Made by a program: the position numbers and the translations under genes. Positions 23,040 through 33,307 of a stretch of 64,000 nucleotides of DNA are shown here, in pieces; position 1 is the stretch's first letter; each line of letters starts with the position of its first letter. The stretch comes from Carnobacterium_A sp049673005 (GTDB taxonomy: Bacteria > Bacillota > Bacilli > Lactobacillales > Carnobacteriaceae). Below the pieces are notes generated by a model. It was given only the letters and a program-made list of their open reading frames with translations, was not told the DNA's origin and did no database searches. The stretch is from NCBI RefSeq assembly GCF_049673005.1, contig NZ_JBATXB010000111.1, positions 1 through 64,000 on the forward strand. The letters are read 5' to 3'.

Positions 23040-26000
23040 TTATTCTGTTACTAAAACCAATTTATTGTTTGCTAATAAACATAAATATACTTTTGTAACA
23101 GGCTTATTCAAAGTGATTTCTAGAGCTTTTTTATATAAATTCATTTGACCTCTATATTTTTCCAACATTTTCTCACCAGTTGCAAATCCATATCGATCTA
23201 CTTGGTCTGTCTTATAATCAAATAAAATAACCTCATCTTCATACTCTAGATATCCGTCTATGATTCCGTGAATTAAGACGTTATCTTCAGCAGTGGGATC
23301 TAAATCTGTAAATATTCTGTCAGCTTTTATTAATAATGAAAAAGGAGCTTCTCTTTTAACGTGTTGAGGGTGGGATAATAACAATTGGCCTAATGTATTT
23401 TCAAAAAAACCGACAACTTTATCTGCTTCGATTTTTTCAGCTACTTCTGCTTGTAACATCCCACGGTTGACTAAATCGGTTATTAATTCTATAACAGAAA
23501 CAAGCGTAACAGGTGAAAAAAGATTAATAGATTGCATCACTAAATGGGTCGCTGTTCCGATTTCTGCACTTGTAGGGGCGGTCATTTCAGCCATAAATCT
23601 TGGACGCCTCAATTTATCTTCAACATAACGATTTTGATTTCGTGGTTGATTGACATCTATTTTTACCATCAACTCATCTTCTGGTTCTTCGAATAACCGT
23701 TTAATTTCTGAAACAGATTGGTAACTCGTGGTGTGAGTTGATTTTTCGTAGCGGTAAGAGTAATCCATTAAAGCCAGCGCTTCATCTAATAGCAGTTGTT
23801 CTTCAATAACTAGGTCATTTTTAGAGACAGACTCGTCTAGTTTTTCAATCCAGTTTTCATCTGTATCGTTATTTTCTTGAATCAATTGTTCTTGAATCAT
23901 ACTTTCGTTATAAAAATGGATAGAAAATTTAGCCGGATGATTTTTAATGTATCCGTTATGAGATGTTATGGAAATAAAATCATTTGCTCCATCTGAATGC
24001 CTCATCAGTGAAAGTCCAATCCATTTCATTAAACTAGTTGCATTCAGACGATCGGCATTAGGTAAAACAGTCGCTTCGTGATTTGCTATTATTCCCCACT
24101 CTTTATAAGCAGATTCTTCGTCTTTGTAAGAACCGATTAAAAAAAGTTTCTCCTCCGCACGTGTTAAGGCTACATATAATTTCCGCATTTCTTCTGACAA
24201 CAACTTTGATTTCCGTTCAACTTTCAATGCTGTATTTGGTAAAGATGGGTAACGAATGCGACTTTCTTGATCTTTGTATTCTGTTCCAACACCATAATCT
24301 TCATTAAATAAATAGCTTTTTTTAATATCTTGTAAATTAAATTGTTTAGTCAAATCTAAAACAAAAACAACTGGGAATTCTAATCCCTTACTTGCATGTA
24401 TGGTCATCACACGTACGGCATCTTCATCTGCAGCAATCGCTTTCGGTTCTGCTAAATCTTTGTCTTTTTCTTGCATTTTTTCAATAAAACGGACAAATTG
24501 AAAAAGTCCTTTAAAACTTGTTTTTTCATAGCTTGCTGCCCTTTCGTACAGTGCATGAAGATTTGCCTTGCGTTGACGTCCGGAACTCATACCACCTACA
24601 TAATCAAGGAATTGAGTATCCTTATAGATAGACCAGATCAATTCGACCAAATGGTTTCTTCTCGCTTCCTCTCGCCAGTTGCTTAAACGTGTTAAGAACA
24701 AATCAATTTTAGAAAATAACTGTGTTGTAAATGCACTAGCTTTATCTTCACCTGGATAAGACGTATAGAATTGCTTGAGTGCCTCATAGTAGTCTCCTGT
24801 TTTTTTACTAATCCGAATAGAAGCCAATTCATTCTCATTTAACCCAACAATTGGAGAACGTAAGACGGCAGCTAAAGGAATATCTTGATAAGGATTATCA
24901 ATTATTTTTAACAAAGACACCATAATAGTAATTTCTGTTGTTTGAAAATAATTTTGGGTATCGTTTACTTGTAAGGGAATCGACAAACGGTTAAACAATT
25001 CAAGTAAAACTAAATTATTCTTTTTGGTGGGTGTTAATAAGACGATATCTTGATACCGAATAGGACGATTGCTTTTTAATTTTTTATCATAAATTGGGAA
25101 TTTTTCTTGAACCAGTTGTTGAATTTTTTGTCCAACCATCAACAATTCGCCCTGAGTCTTATCTTCTATTTGCATATCGAAATCTAGCGACTCTCGTTCT
25201 GACTCATCATCTGTGCCAGATAGTAATTCTTTTCCTTTTTCATAAATAAGGATCTCCGTGGCGTGTTGATTTGTTTCAGGGAACCCATTAAATCCTTGAA
25301 TTAATTTAGCAGGTTCATCATAATTCATTTGTCCAACGCTTTTATCCATTAATTGCTCAAAAATTAAATTTGTGAATTGTAAAATTTCACCACGTGAACG
25401 AAAGTTTTCAGCTAAAATAATCCGTTCTCCACCATTATTTCCACCATATTCTTCATATTTTTCTAAAAACAAACCAGGATCTGCCAATCTAAAAGAATAA
25501 ATGGATTGTTTTACATCCCCTACCATAAATAAATTGCCTTCTCTAGTATGATCTTGAGTTAACCAATGCATAATACTTTCTTGTAATTTATTAATATCTT
25601 GGTATTCATCAATCATTACTTCTTTGAACTTCTCTCTATAATGAGTAGAAGCTTCTGTAGGTGTCCACTTTTGTTCTTCATTTTTAGCTAAAATTTGCAA
25701 AGTAAGATGTTCTAAATCATTGAAATCTAATAAATTCCGTTCATTTTTTCTTTCACGATAGGCTTGAGTAAAAATAATCGTTACTCGAGCCATTTCTCGA
25801 ACTAGTGGCACAGCTTTTGATAGAATAGCCATCTGTTCTTCTAAAGGTGTATTAAAGTATTCTTCTTTCATTTCCACATAACTTTTCTTTGCTTGGTCTC
25901 GCAACGCCTTCATCTCAATGCCCACTTCTTTTAAGCTATCATCAGCTGATTTCTTTACGGCTTTCCATCGAATGAACTCAAAGGATTGCACTACTTGATA

Positions 26001-26846
26001 GGCTTCTTGGTACAAGTCATTTTGAATAAGAGTAAGGACTTCTTTATAATGGTTGGCTTCAAGAGCAACAATTCCAACTTGCTTTTCTAACTCCTCAGCA
26101 CCTTCTCCAATTTTAGCCGCTGCTAAATCTAGTTCAACTAATCCAATTAAACTATCAGAAAGTTGTGGCTTTATTAATTTTTGATATAACGTTCCTTGTG
26201 AAAAAGAATTAATATTTGTATTATACAGATCGGATAAATTTGCTAACCAATACTCTGGATCAGGGTTGGCTCTAGAAAACTCATAGAGTGAAAAAATAAG
26301 ATCTGTCATTCCTTCATCGCTACGGTCGTTAGAATACGCACGTGCCAAGTCAATAAATGAACTTGTTTCATCACCGTAAAGAATTTCCCTAACCTCTTCC
26401 CAAACAGCTTCTTTTAAAAGGATGATTTCTGTTTCATCTGTCAATAATCTAAAAACGGGATCTAGGTCAATTAAATAATAATAACGGCGGATAACTTGTA
26501 AACAAAAAGCATGTAAGGTACTAATAGATGCTTGCGATAAGAGACTCATTTGTCTGACTAAGTGTTGCTTTTGTTCTGTATTTCCTTCGCTAGTAACCGC
26601 TTGTTGAATTGCTTTTTTTATTCGTTCTTTCATTTCTTTAGCTGCAGCTTCTGTATAGGTAACAATCAATAATTCGTCAACATTGACACCAGCTTTTATT
26701 TTTTCAATAACTCGTTGGACCAAAACCGTTGTTTTACCAGATCCAGCTGAAGCAGAGACCAAAATATTGTGCCCTGACTCATAAATAGATTGCCATTGGC
26801 CATCTGTAAATCGGCTGTTCAAAGGTTTAATCGGCAATTGACTCAT
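23040..26846 (-). CDS. addA: ATP-dependent helicase/nuclease subunit A
   Basis: Motor and nuclease subunit of the AddAB/RexAB complex that resects double-strand breaks for recombination. The 1268-residue protein has Walker A SASAGSGKTT (about residue 35), Walker B in DEYQDINKLQ, GDVKQSIYSFRLADP, the helicase motif HASKGLEFPVVF, and a C-terminal RecB-type nuclease with the DYKTDQ motif near residue 1200. All look functional. The start at 26846 has GGAGGG and overlaps rexB by 4 bp. Confidence 0.97.
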   Translation of the reverse strand: MSQLPIKPLNSRFTDGQWQSIYESGHNILVSASAGSGKTTVLVQRVIEKIKAGVNVDELLIVTYTEAAAKEMKERIKKAIQQAVTSEGNTEQKQHLVRQMSLLSQASISTLHAFCLQVIRRYYYLIDLDPVFRLLTDETEIILLKEAVWEEVREILYGDETSSFIDLARAYSNDRSDEGMTDLIFSLYEFSRANPDPEYWLANLSDLYNTNINSFSQGTLYQKLIKPQLSDSLIGLVELDLAAAKIGEGAEELEKQVGIVALEANHYKEVLTLIQNDLYQEAYQVVQSFEFIRWKAVKKSADDSLKEVGIEMKALRDQAKKSYVEMKEEYFNTPLEEQMAILSKAVPLVREMARVTIIFTQAYRERKNERNLLDFNDLEHLTLQILAKNEEQKWTPTEASTHYREKFKEVMIDEYQDINKLQESIMHWLTQDHTREGNLFMVGDVKQSIYSFRLADPGLFLEKYEEYGGNNGGERIILAENFRSRGEILQFTNLIFEQLMDKSVGQMNYDEPAKLIQGFNGFPETNQHATEILIYEKGKELLSGTDDESERESLDFDMQIEDKTQGELLMVGQKIQQLVQEKFPIYDKKLKSNRPIRYQDIVLLTPTKKNNLVLLELFNRLSIPLQVNDTQNYFQTTEITIMVSLLKIIDNPYQDIPLAAVLRSPIVGLNENELASIRISKKTGDYYEALKQFYTSYPGEDKASAFTTQLFSKIDLFLTRLSNWREEARRNHLVELIWSIYKDTQFLDYVGGMSSGRQRKANLHALYERAASYEKTSFKGLFQFVRFIEKMQEKDKDLAEPKAIAADEDAVRVMTIHASKGLEFPVVFVLDLTKQFNLQDIKKSYLFNEDYGVGTEYKDQESRIRYPSLPNTALKVERKSKLLSEEMRKLYVALTRAEEKLFLIGSYKDEESAYKEWGIIANHEATVLPNADRLNATSLMKWIGLSLMRHSDGANDFISITSHNGYIKNHPAKFSIHFYNESMIQEQLIQENNDTDENWIEKLDESVSKNDLVIEEQLLLDEALALMDYSYRYEKSTHTTSYQSVSEIKRLFEEPEDELMVKIDVNQPRNQNRYVEDKLRRPRFMAEMTAPTSAEIGTATHLVMQSINLFSPVTLVSVIELITDLVNRGMLQAEVAEKIEADKVVGFFENTLGQLLLSHPQHVKREAPFSLLIKADRIFTDLDPTAEDNVLIHGIIDGYLEYEDEVILFDYKTDQVDRYGFATGEKMLEKYRGQMNLYKKALEITLNKPVTKVYLCLLANNKLVLVTE

Positions 26847-29800
26847 TCATTTCCCTCCTTTTCTTCTAAAATTAGTTTAAGGATATCTTCTCGTGTCAAT
26901 TTTTCTTCTCTTCGGTAGTTATTTTCAGGTAACATGTAGTCAAATTGAGAAACGGCTTTAAATTCACCGCTAACAGTAGAGATGTGTTGTCTTTTTTCAT
27001 AGAAAGGATAAAGAGTTGTAACCCCTTCTGTAATCGCATTTCCAGCATCTAAGATTAATTTTTGATTGTGCATTCTTAATGCAGCCATTTCTTCTAGTGT
27101 TACAAATTTACTTGACTTTAATGATTCGTTTTTTAGTTGCTTAAATGGATACACCATTGAAGTTGTTGTTGGTTCAATCGTATGATCTAATGCCAGTAAC
27201 AGTTCTTCATCTTCCAAAAGTAACCCATCTAGTTTGAATTCTTTTAAAAATTCTAGTGCCCGTTCTTCTTCATTTCTTACCTGTGTATTCTTTATAAACG
27301 GATTTTTTACATGAACGTAAAAGGCTCCTGCTGGTTTCGCTGGATTTCCAATTAATTCAATAGCGTTTAATAAAGCCGTGTCTAGATACGTAATCATTTG
27401 CATAGCTAAGCCATAATAAGCTTCAAAATAATTAAATTTATGTGCACTTGATTTGTAATCAACCACACTAAGATAGTGTTGATTATCTACTTTTAACGAA
27501 TCAACCCGGTCAATTTTACCTCTTATAAATAAGTTGCCACCATTTTTCAAAGGAAAGGATAGACCTTCAATGCCCTTTTGATTTACTAACTGACCAAACA
27601 GCACTTCTGTTTGAACGGTCTTCATATTTGTTCTCCTACTCTGATTGCCCAGTGCCCACACCATTCTTTTAATGGTTTGGCTTAATTGACTGCGGATAAA
27701 TTTCATACGGTTAGAAGCGGATAAAATAGAGAATTTGGGTTTCTTAAATAAAACTGCTAGAACTTCATCTGTAATGAGTTCAACTGTTTGAGAATCCAAA
27801 TTAGCTAAAGTTAAATCTCTGGTTAATAAAGATTTAAAGAGCTGGTCTAAAGCATCGTGAAAAAATTCTCCAGTTCCAGCAGGTGACAAACCGAATCTGT
27901 CTCGCTCTTTTAACCTAAGTCCATATTGTAAGAAATGATTAAACGGATCCGCATAAAAGGTTTCTAAACGAGAAACGGATAAGTACAAATCTTTTCCGTA
28001 TAAATCTGTAGCAATTTCACTTTTTAGTGGATGGGGAATATTTTTTTTCACTAAGCTTGTTAACAAATGGTGAAAAACAGGTGCTAAATATTTATCTCGT
28101 TTAAAGTAATGGTAAATGCCTGTCCAAAAAGGAGATAACTGTCCTTTTTGGTCTTGTTCCTTACGAAGAATCAATAATAGTTGACTCATGGTGCTTTTTT
28201 TCGTTCCAACAAAGCTTAATGTTTCTCTTTGAGTAGGGTGTTCTAGTGAACTAATTTCTGCTCCTTTGAATTGAATAGGAAGAGAAAATTCTTTGGCTAT
28301 TCGATCCACATAAGGAGATAATTTTGAAGCTTCTTTAGAATCCGTACTCAGCGGGTAGGAAAAAATAAGCTTTTCTGAGGAATCTAAAAAGGCATTATAG
28401 GCAATAAAGGGTTCAGATGCCATTAATACTTCTGTTGAAGGCTTTAAATATTTTCCGGAATCTAAAAATGCTGCAAAAAAAGAACGATCTTCATTTGTTA
28501 ACATACTTTTATTTTCACTTTTAGCAGGTAAATGAACATCTGTCATACCTAGTAAAAATGTTGCTTTTGCTGTTCCAATACGAGTTCCTTCAAGGCCAGA
28601 AAAAATGACCTGGTCGATATTAGGAGGCACAATACTATACGAAGCATTTTCAAAACCAGCAGCTAAGATAGCTTGAAAACTCTCCATTTCAAAATCTTGT
28701 TCTCCTAAAACTTCTACGTACTCATCTAATAGTTGCAAAAGAACCGACCAAATCTGTTCATGTTTTTTAGCCGTCTCTAGATCATTTTTTTCAATGGCTT
28801 GATCTCTCCAAAAAGTTAATTGCTTATCTACACCCATTTTTTCTAAAAAGAGGTACATTATTTTCGCAGCATCTGCTCCTGTTTTAGCTTTTTCCAATTG
28901 AGTAAAGAAAAGCAATAAGTTATCTTTTAATAAAAATCTAACTTGATTAGCTATTTTTTCAATTAATTGATCTGAATCAGATTGAAAATCAGTATCCTCA
29001 TAATAAAATTTAGTATAGTGCCAAGGATCTTTCATCGTCCATTGGAATCCTTCATAGCCATATGCCAAAACAACATTTTCAGTAACATCAATTTTATTCC
29101 GAAATTCATTCACTTGACTTTGAATCGCCTGAATTCGTGACTTTCTATCAACTGGTAAATCTTCTGAAAGTTGCGGAACAAATAATTCTGTCCGCAATAA
29201 GCGCATAACATCAGGATAACGCCAATTTTTCCACTTGATTGTTAATAAGGCGTCAATAAATTCAACCAACGGGTGTTGGTTCATTAAGTCAGCGCTATCG
29301 ATAAACGTCTCAATTCCATTTTCTGAAAAAACTGGTTCTAAAATAGTTAAATAATCATTGATATTTCGAGTCAAAATTAAAATATCTTTGTATCGATATC
29401 GCTCACTTTTAATCATTTTTCGAATTTCTTTCGCCACGTGGGCTACTTCTGCTTGTTTGTCTTCCGCTGCCCAAATTTCAATACAATCATCCATTGGAAT
29501 TTGTTGTTTTTTAAGACTAAAATCAACAGGGCTTAATTTATTCGATTCCACCCAAAAATTTTCTAACTGATTTAATTCTTCACAATAAGTAGCATTAACT
29601 TGTTTAATGATACGATCAGGAGCAATAGGAATATTTTCAGAACGAGCTAATTGATATAATTTATAATACGTTTCTCCGGCTGCTTGAAATAATTCATGCA
29701 TTTCTGGTTTAGCGTTAGGGTATCCTTTATCTAGTGTCAAAGAAATGGTGACTTTTTTAGCTGAGTGCAGCAAAGCTTGAATTAACGCTTGCTCTTGAGC

Positions 29801-30457
29801 AGTAAATCGAAAGTAGCTTTCAATATAAATAGTGGTGTCTGAAAGATCTATTTCTTGTAGTTTTTTGATAAAAGCTGTCAAAATATCCTCTGTTTCAATA
29901 TATTTTCCAGTTAAAGCAGCATCAAAAGCTTGATACAACAAAGAAATATCCTTTAGTTTTAATTGAAAATCAACTTCTTGTGGACTTGATCCTAAATGAT
30001 TAACCAACACAACTAAGTCATCTTGAGTAATTCGGCCTGTCCTTAACTCTAAGAATAATTCTGTTAATTGCTGAACGAAACCTGATTTTCTTACTTCTCC
30101 ACGATAAATAACTAATTGTTCTTCATAATCCATCAGTAACTTACGGACAAGCATCGATAATCCCGATGATGTTAATTGAGGTTTAATAAAAGTATCGGTA
30201 TCTTGAAGCCAATACCAAGCTAAGCGATTAAAACTAAAAACTTGAAGATTCATCATACCCATCATCTTATTCTTATTAAATGGAGGAAGTTCTCCAATTT
30301 TTTCAAGGACAGTCATTTCAGCTTCAAATTTAATATGATCTGGAACTAAATAAAATACTTTTGCTTCTTTGTTTGTGGCTAATATTCCAGCTATTTCATC
30401 TAGCATAAATCCTCTTTTGTCACGGTTAGCTCGGCCTAAAATAAACTGTAAACCCAT
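26843..30457 (-). CDS. rexB: ATP-dependent nuclease subunit B, type 2 (RexB)
   Basis: Partner of AddA in break resection, 1204 residues. The N-terminus MGLQFILGRANRDKRG aligns with the AddB start, but the Walker A Gly-Ser-Gly-Lys-Thr is missing, and none of the four Fe-S cysteines of Bacillus AddB is present (ETFYADPF and ISTVSGEFKAVSQFD where Cys would be). This is the pattern of type 2 (RexB) proteins of lactic acid bacteria. The nuclease core is intact: RGKIDRVD and VVDYKSSAHKFNYFEAYYGL. It precedes addA with a 4-bp overlap and has an AGGTGA site. Confidence 0.93.
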   Translation of the reverse strand: MGLQFILGRANRDKRGFMLDEIAGILATNKEAKVFYLVPDHIKFEAEMTVLEKIGELPPFNKNKMMGMMNLQVFSFNRLAWYWLQDTDTFIKPQLTSSGLSMLVRKLLMDYEEQLVIYRGEVRKSGFVQQLTELFLELRTGRITQDDLVVLVNHLGSSPQEVDFQLKLKDISLLYQAFDAALTGKYIETEDILTAFIKKLQEIDLSDTTIYIESYFRFTAQEQALIQALLHSAKKVTISLTLDKGYPNAKPEMHELFQAAGETYYKLYQLARSENIPIAPDRIIKQVNATYCEELNQLENFWVESNKLSPVDFSLKKQQIPMDDCIEIWAAEDKQAEVAHVAKEIRKMIKSERYRYKDILILTRNINDYLTILEPVFSENGIETFIDSADLMNQHPLVEFIDALLTIKWKNWRYPDVMRLLRTELFVPQLSEDLPVDRKSRIQAIQSQVNEFRNKIDVTENVVLAYGYEGFQWTMKDPWHYTKFYYEDTDFQSDSDQLIEKIANQVRFLLKDNLLLFFTQLEKAKTGADAAKIMYLFLEKMGVDKQLTFWRDQAIEKNDLETAKKHEQIWSVLLQLLDEYVEVLGEQDFEMESFQAILAAGFENASYSIVPPNIDQVIFSGLEGTRIGTAKATFLLGMTDVHLPAKSENKSMLTNEDRSFFAAFLDSGKYLKPSTEVLMASEPFIAYNAFLDSSEKLIFSYPLSTDSKEASKLSPYVDRIAKEFSLPIQFKGAEISSLEHPTQRETLSFVGTKKSTMSQLLLILRKEQDQKGQLSPFWTGIYHYFKRDKYLAPVFHHLLTSLVKKNIPHPLKSEIATDLYGKDLYLSVSRLETFYADPFNHFLQYGLRLKERDRFGLSPAGTGEFFHDALDQLFKSLLTRDLTLANLDSQTVELITDEVLAVLFKKPKFSILSASNRMKFIRSQLSQTIKRMVWALGNQSRRTNMKTVQTEVLFGQLVNQKGIEGLSFPLKNGGNLFIRGKIDRVDSLKVDNQHYLSVVDYKSSAHKFNYFEAYYGLAMQMITYLDTALLNAIELIGNPAKPAGAFYVHVKNPFIKNTQVRNEEERALEFLKEFKLDGLLLEDEELLLALDHTIEPTTTSMVYPFKQLKNESLKSSKFVTLEEMAALRMHNQKLILDAGNAITEGVTTLYPFYEKRQHISTVSGEFKAVSQFDYMLPENNYRREEKLTREDILKLILEEKEGNE

Positions 30458-30566
30458 AGTGCGTTCACCTCATCTAAATTTATTTGTGTTCTTCAGAAAA
30501 TCCTTTAATGAATCTATTTCTAAAAAAAGTCATTATCACGTATTTTATAACTAAGTATAACAAAAA

Positions 30567-30606
30567 CACTTCAAAAGTTAGGTTTTTAAATCTAATTTTT
30601 GAAGTG
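30567..30606 (-). terminator. Terminator of the pepT-DUF1294 unit
   Basis: CACTTCAAAA (30567-30576) pairs with TTTTGAAGTG (30597-30606), with TTAG/CTAA inside and a U-rich tract after it on the minus strand. Confidence 0.8.
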
Positions 30607-30632
30607 CTTATGATTGAATAAAAAAGGATAAA

Positions 30633-30902
30633 TCAATTAAGATATAAAAAATAAAGAAAAACACTAGCCATTAAGGCTGTTCCTAAAGAATAAACTAATT
30701 TGAATTTAACTTCTCTCGTTTTATGTCTAAACACATACATTCCAATTAGACCTCCAAGGCCTCCGCCTACCATGCCTAGAAGTAGCAGTCTTTTATCAGG
30801 AATGCGCCATTTATGTTGTTGAGCTTTCTTTTTATCAATGCCCATTAAAATAAATAAATATCCGTTTGTAGCAAATGCGTAACCTAATAAATAAAGAAAC
30901 AT
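30633..30902 (-). CDS. DUF1294 family membrane protein
   Basis: An 89-residue protein with three hydrophobic segments and the family core DKKKAQQHKWRIPDKRLLLLGMVGGGLGGLIGMYVFRHKT (shown in parts: WRIPDKRLLL, GGGLGGLIGM, FRHKT). It belongs to PF06961, whose role is unknown. The start ATG shares one base with the pepT stop codon, so it is translated by coupling with pepT. A terminator follows. Confidence 0.85.
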   Translation of the reverse strand: MFLYLLGYAFATNGYLFILMGIDKKKAQQHKWRIPDKRLLLLGMVGGGLGGLIGMYVFRHKTREVKFKLVYSLGTALMASVFLYFLYLN

Positions 30903-32137
30903 TACTTAGCTTTTCTTCCATTTAAAGAAATAATTTCAACAATGACATCTGTAGCTCTCTGCATACTTTCTACTGCAACAAATTCATAACGGCCGTGGAA
31001 ATTCTCTCCACCTGCGAATATGTTTGGTGTAGGTAATCCCATAAATGAAATTTTAGATCCGTCCGTTCCGCCTCTAATCGGTTCAATGATTGGGTTGATG
31101 TCTAGATTTTTCATCGCTTGCTCAGCTAGTTCAATAACAGTCATATCTTTTTCGATGATTTCACCCATATTATAGTACGAATCTTTTAAATCAACTGTAA
31201 TCCGTTCTGCTCCGAGCTGGTTGTTTAAATTTTTCGCAATTTGTTGTACAAATGCTTTTCGTTCTTCAAATTTAGCACGATCATGGTCACGAATGATGTA
31301 GTCCATTCGAGCCTCTTCTACTTCTCCACTCATACCCACTAAATGATAAAAACCCTCTCTACCACTTGTTTTTTCAGGAACTTCATCTTGAGGTAGTGCT
31401 GCATCAAAAGCAAACGCTATTTTCAAGGCATTAATCATTGTATCTTTCGCCGTTCCTGGGTGAACGTTTACTCCTTGGATATTTACAATTGCTGAAGCTG
31501 CATTAAAGCTTTCGTATTCTAATTCGCCTACAGGACCACCATCCATTGTGTAAGCAAAATCAGCATTAAACTCTTCAACATCAAATAAATTAGCTCCAAT
31601 TCCGATTTCTTCATCCGGACCAAAAGCAACGCGTACTGTACCATGTTTAATCGTTGGATCAGCTGCTAAAATTTCCATTGCAGTCATAATTTCAGCAATA
31701 CCGGCTTTATCGTCAGCTCCTAACAAAGTAGAACCGTCAGTAGTAATCAACGTTTTGCCAATATAATTTTTTAAATTAGGGAAATCTTGTGGAGATAAAA
31801 CGATATTTTTTGCTTCATCTAAAATAATGGTCTCTCCATCATAGTTTTCATGGAATTGTGGGTTAACATTCTCAGCATTAAAATCAGCTGTATCCATATG
31901 AGCAATAAAACCAATTGTTGGAACTTCTTTATCCATATTAGATGGCAATGTAGCTGTCACATATCCATTTTTTTCGTTGTAAGAAACATCACTTAACCCA
32001 ATTTCAGCTAATTCAGTCATCAAAGTTTTAGCAAAAGACACTTGTGAAAGTGTTGATGGAACAGTTGTACTTGTTTCATCAGAACGAGTTTCAGTTTGGA
32101 TATAACGAACAAAACGAGGAACTAAATTTGTATACAT
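30902..32137 (-). CDS. pepT: Peptidase T (tripeptide aminopeptidase)
   Basis: Cytoplasmic M20 family zinc aminopeptidase that removes the N-terminal residue from tripeptides. The 411-residue protein shows IGFIAHMDTADF (first metal His-x-Asp), LLGADDKAG, the catalytic Glu pair in FGPDEEIG, the dimerisation segment NVHPGTAKD, and a C-terminal IRGGTDGSKISFMGLP with FHGRYEF. It has a strong AAAAAGGAG site. The length is standard and nothing is missing. Confidence 0.97.
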   Translation of the reverse strand: MYTNLVPRFVRYIQTETRSDETSTTVPSTLSQVSFAKTLMTELAEIGLSDVSYNEKNGYVTATLPSNMDKEVPTIGFIAHMDTADFNAENVNPQFHENYDGETIILDEAKNIVLSPQDFPNLKNYIGKTLITTDGSTLLGADDKAGIAEIMTAMEILAADPTIKHGTVRVAFGPDEEIGIGANLFDVEEFNADFAYTMDGGPVGELEYESFNAASAIVNIQGVNVHPGTAKDTMINALKIAFAFDAALPQDEVPEKTSGREGFYHLVGMSGEVEEARMDYIIRDHDRAKFEERKAFVQQIAKNLNNQLGAERITVDLKDSYYNMGEIIEKDMTVIELAEQAMKNLDINPIIEPIRGGTDGSKISFMGLPTPNIFAGGENFHGRYEFVAVESMQRATDVIVEIISLNGRKAK

Positions 32138-32182
32138 AAAAAAACTCCTTTTTATCAGTTAGTTTTAATTTTTTTTAAATGG

Positions 32183-33307
32183 TTAAATAAAACGATAGGG
32201 ATCGGTGTTTAATTTAGATGGAATAATGTCTAGATTCCAGTTCATTTCTTTACTCCAACCAGTAAATAATTTGACCAGTTCATCTTTACAAATACTTTCG
32301 ATATGGTGTCCAGGATCGATAACGCTTAACCCTGATGCAAGCATATCATGTCCTGCATGGTAATAAACATCTCCAGTAATGTACACTTGCGCACCTTTAT
32401 TAATAGCATCTGGATAAAACTTCCCAGCATCTCCTCCACAAATAGCAATGCGTTGAATCATTTGAGAAGGATCTTTTGCAATATAACGTAAGCCAGAAAC
32501 ACCAAAAGTATGTTTTATTTTTTCTGCAAAATCTTCAATTGAAATTGCTTTTTCTAAATTACCAACACGTCCTAGTCCGTAGACATCTACGTAATTATCT
32601 ATTGTATAAACGTCATAAACTGGTTCTTCATATGGGTGAGCGGTAAATAAAGCTTTCTCAATTTCCGATGTTAATTTTTCAGGAAATAGCACTTCAATGC
32701 GAGCTTCTTTAACTTCTTCTATTTTATTCAGTTTCCCAATATGAGGATTGGCTTGATTAACTGGCGTAAAACTTCCAGTTCCTTCAACGGTATATGTGCA
32801 ATCTTTATAGTTAGGTCCAATTTCTCCTGCGCCTGCTTGAGTTAATGACTCAATCATACTGTCTTTATGCGAAATTGGGACAAAGACAACTAACTTTTTA
32901 TACTTTTCTTTTTTTGTCACGGTCATGATTTCCGTATCTTTAAGGTTAATTGCTTTCGCTAACCAAGCATTCATACCATTAGTGGCCACATCAAGGTTCG
33001 TATGAGCTGCATAAACAGCGATGTCATTTTTTAATAAATCAGCATACATATTGATTTGCGGATCGTCCGTTACAAGATTTCTAGTGGGACGAAAAATTGG
33101 TGGATGATGAGCAATAATTAAATCTACTTTTTCTAAAATGGCTTCTTTGACAACTTCTGGACGAACATCTAATGTTACAAGTACTTTTTTTATTGGTTTA
33201 TTCAGAGTCCCAATAGCTAAACCAACAGGATCGCCTTCTTCAGCTAAGTATGTTGGTGCAAATTCTTCAAATTTTCGAATTAAATCGTACCCTTTGATGT
33301 CTTTCAT
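32183..33307 (-). CDS. Nif3-like dinuclear metal centre protein
   Basis: NIF3/DUF34 family protein (Bacillus YqfO type), 374 residues, with an inserted PII-like domain (about 125-235). Metal-binding His and Asp residues are seen in LIIAHHPPIF, YAAHTNLD and ITGDVYYHAGHDML. Members form ring-shaped hexamers; a GTP cyclohydrolase I type 2 label is common but the function is not settled. The start at 33307 overlaps the trmK stop by 4 bp; nif3 and trmK are neighbours in many Firmicutes near dnaG-rpoD. Confidence 0.92.
   Translation of the reverse strand: MKDIKGYDLIRKFEEFAPTYLAEEGDPVGLAIGTLNKPIKKVLVTLDVRPEVVKEAILEKVDLIIAHHPPIFRPTRNLVTDDPQINMYADLLKNDIAVYAAHTNLDVATNGMNAWLAKAINLKDTEIMTVTKKEKYKKLVVFVPISHKDSMIESLTQAGAGEIGPNYKDCTYTVEGTGSFTPVNQANPHIGKLNKIEEVKEARIEVLFPEKLTSEIEKALFTAHPYEEPVYDVYTIDNYVDVYGLGRVGNLEKAISIEDFAEKIKHTFGVSGLRYIAKDPSQMIQRIAICGGDAGKFYPDAINKGAQVYITGDVYYHAGHDMLASGLSVIDPGHHIESICKDELVKLFTGWSKEMNWNLDIIPSKLNTDPYRFI

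Noticed and set aside
26843..30457. Loss of the Walker A and Fe-S cysteines in the AddB subunit as another pseudoenzyme
   Set aside because: This is the normal pattern of type 2 AddB (RexB) in lactic acid bacteria; the nuclease residues are intact.
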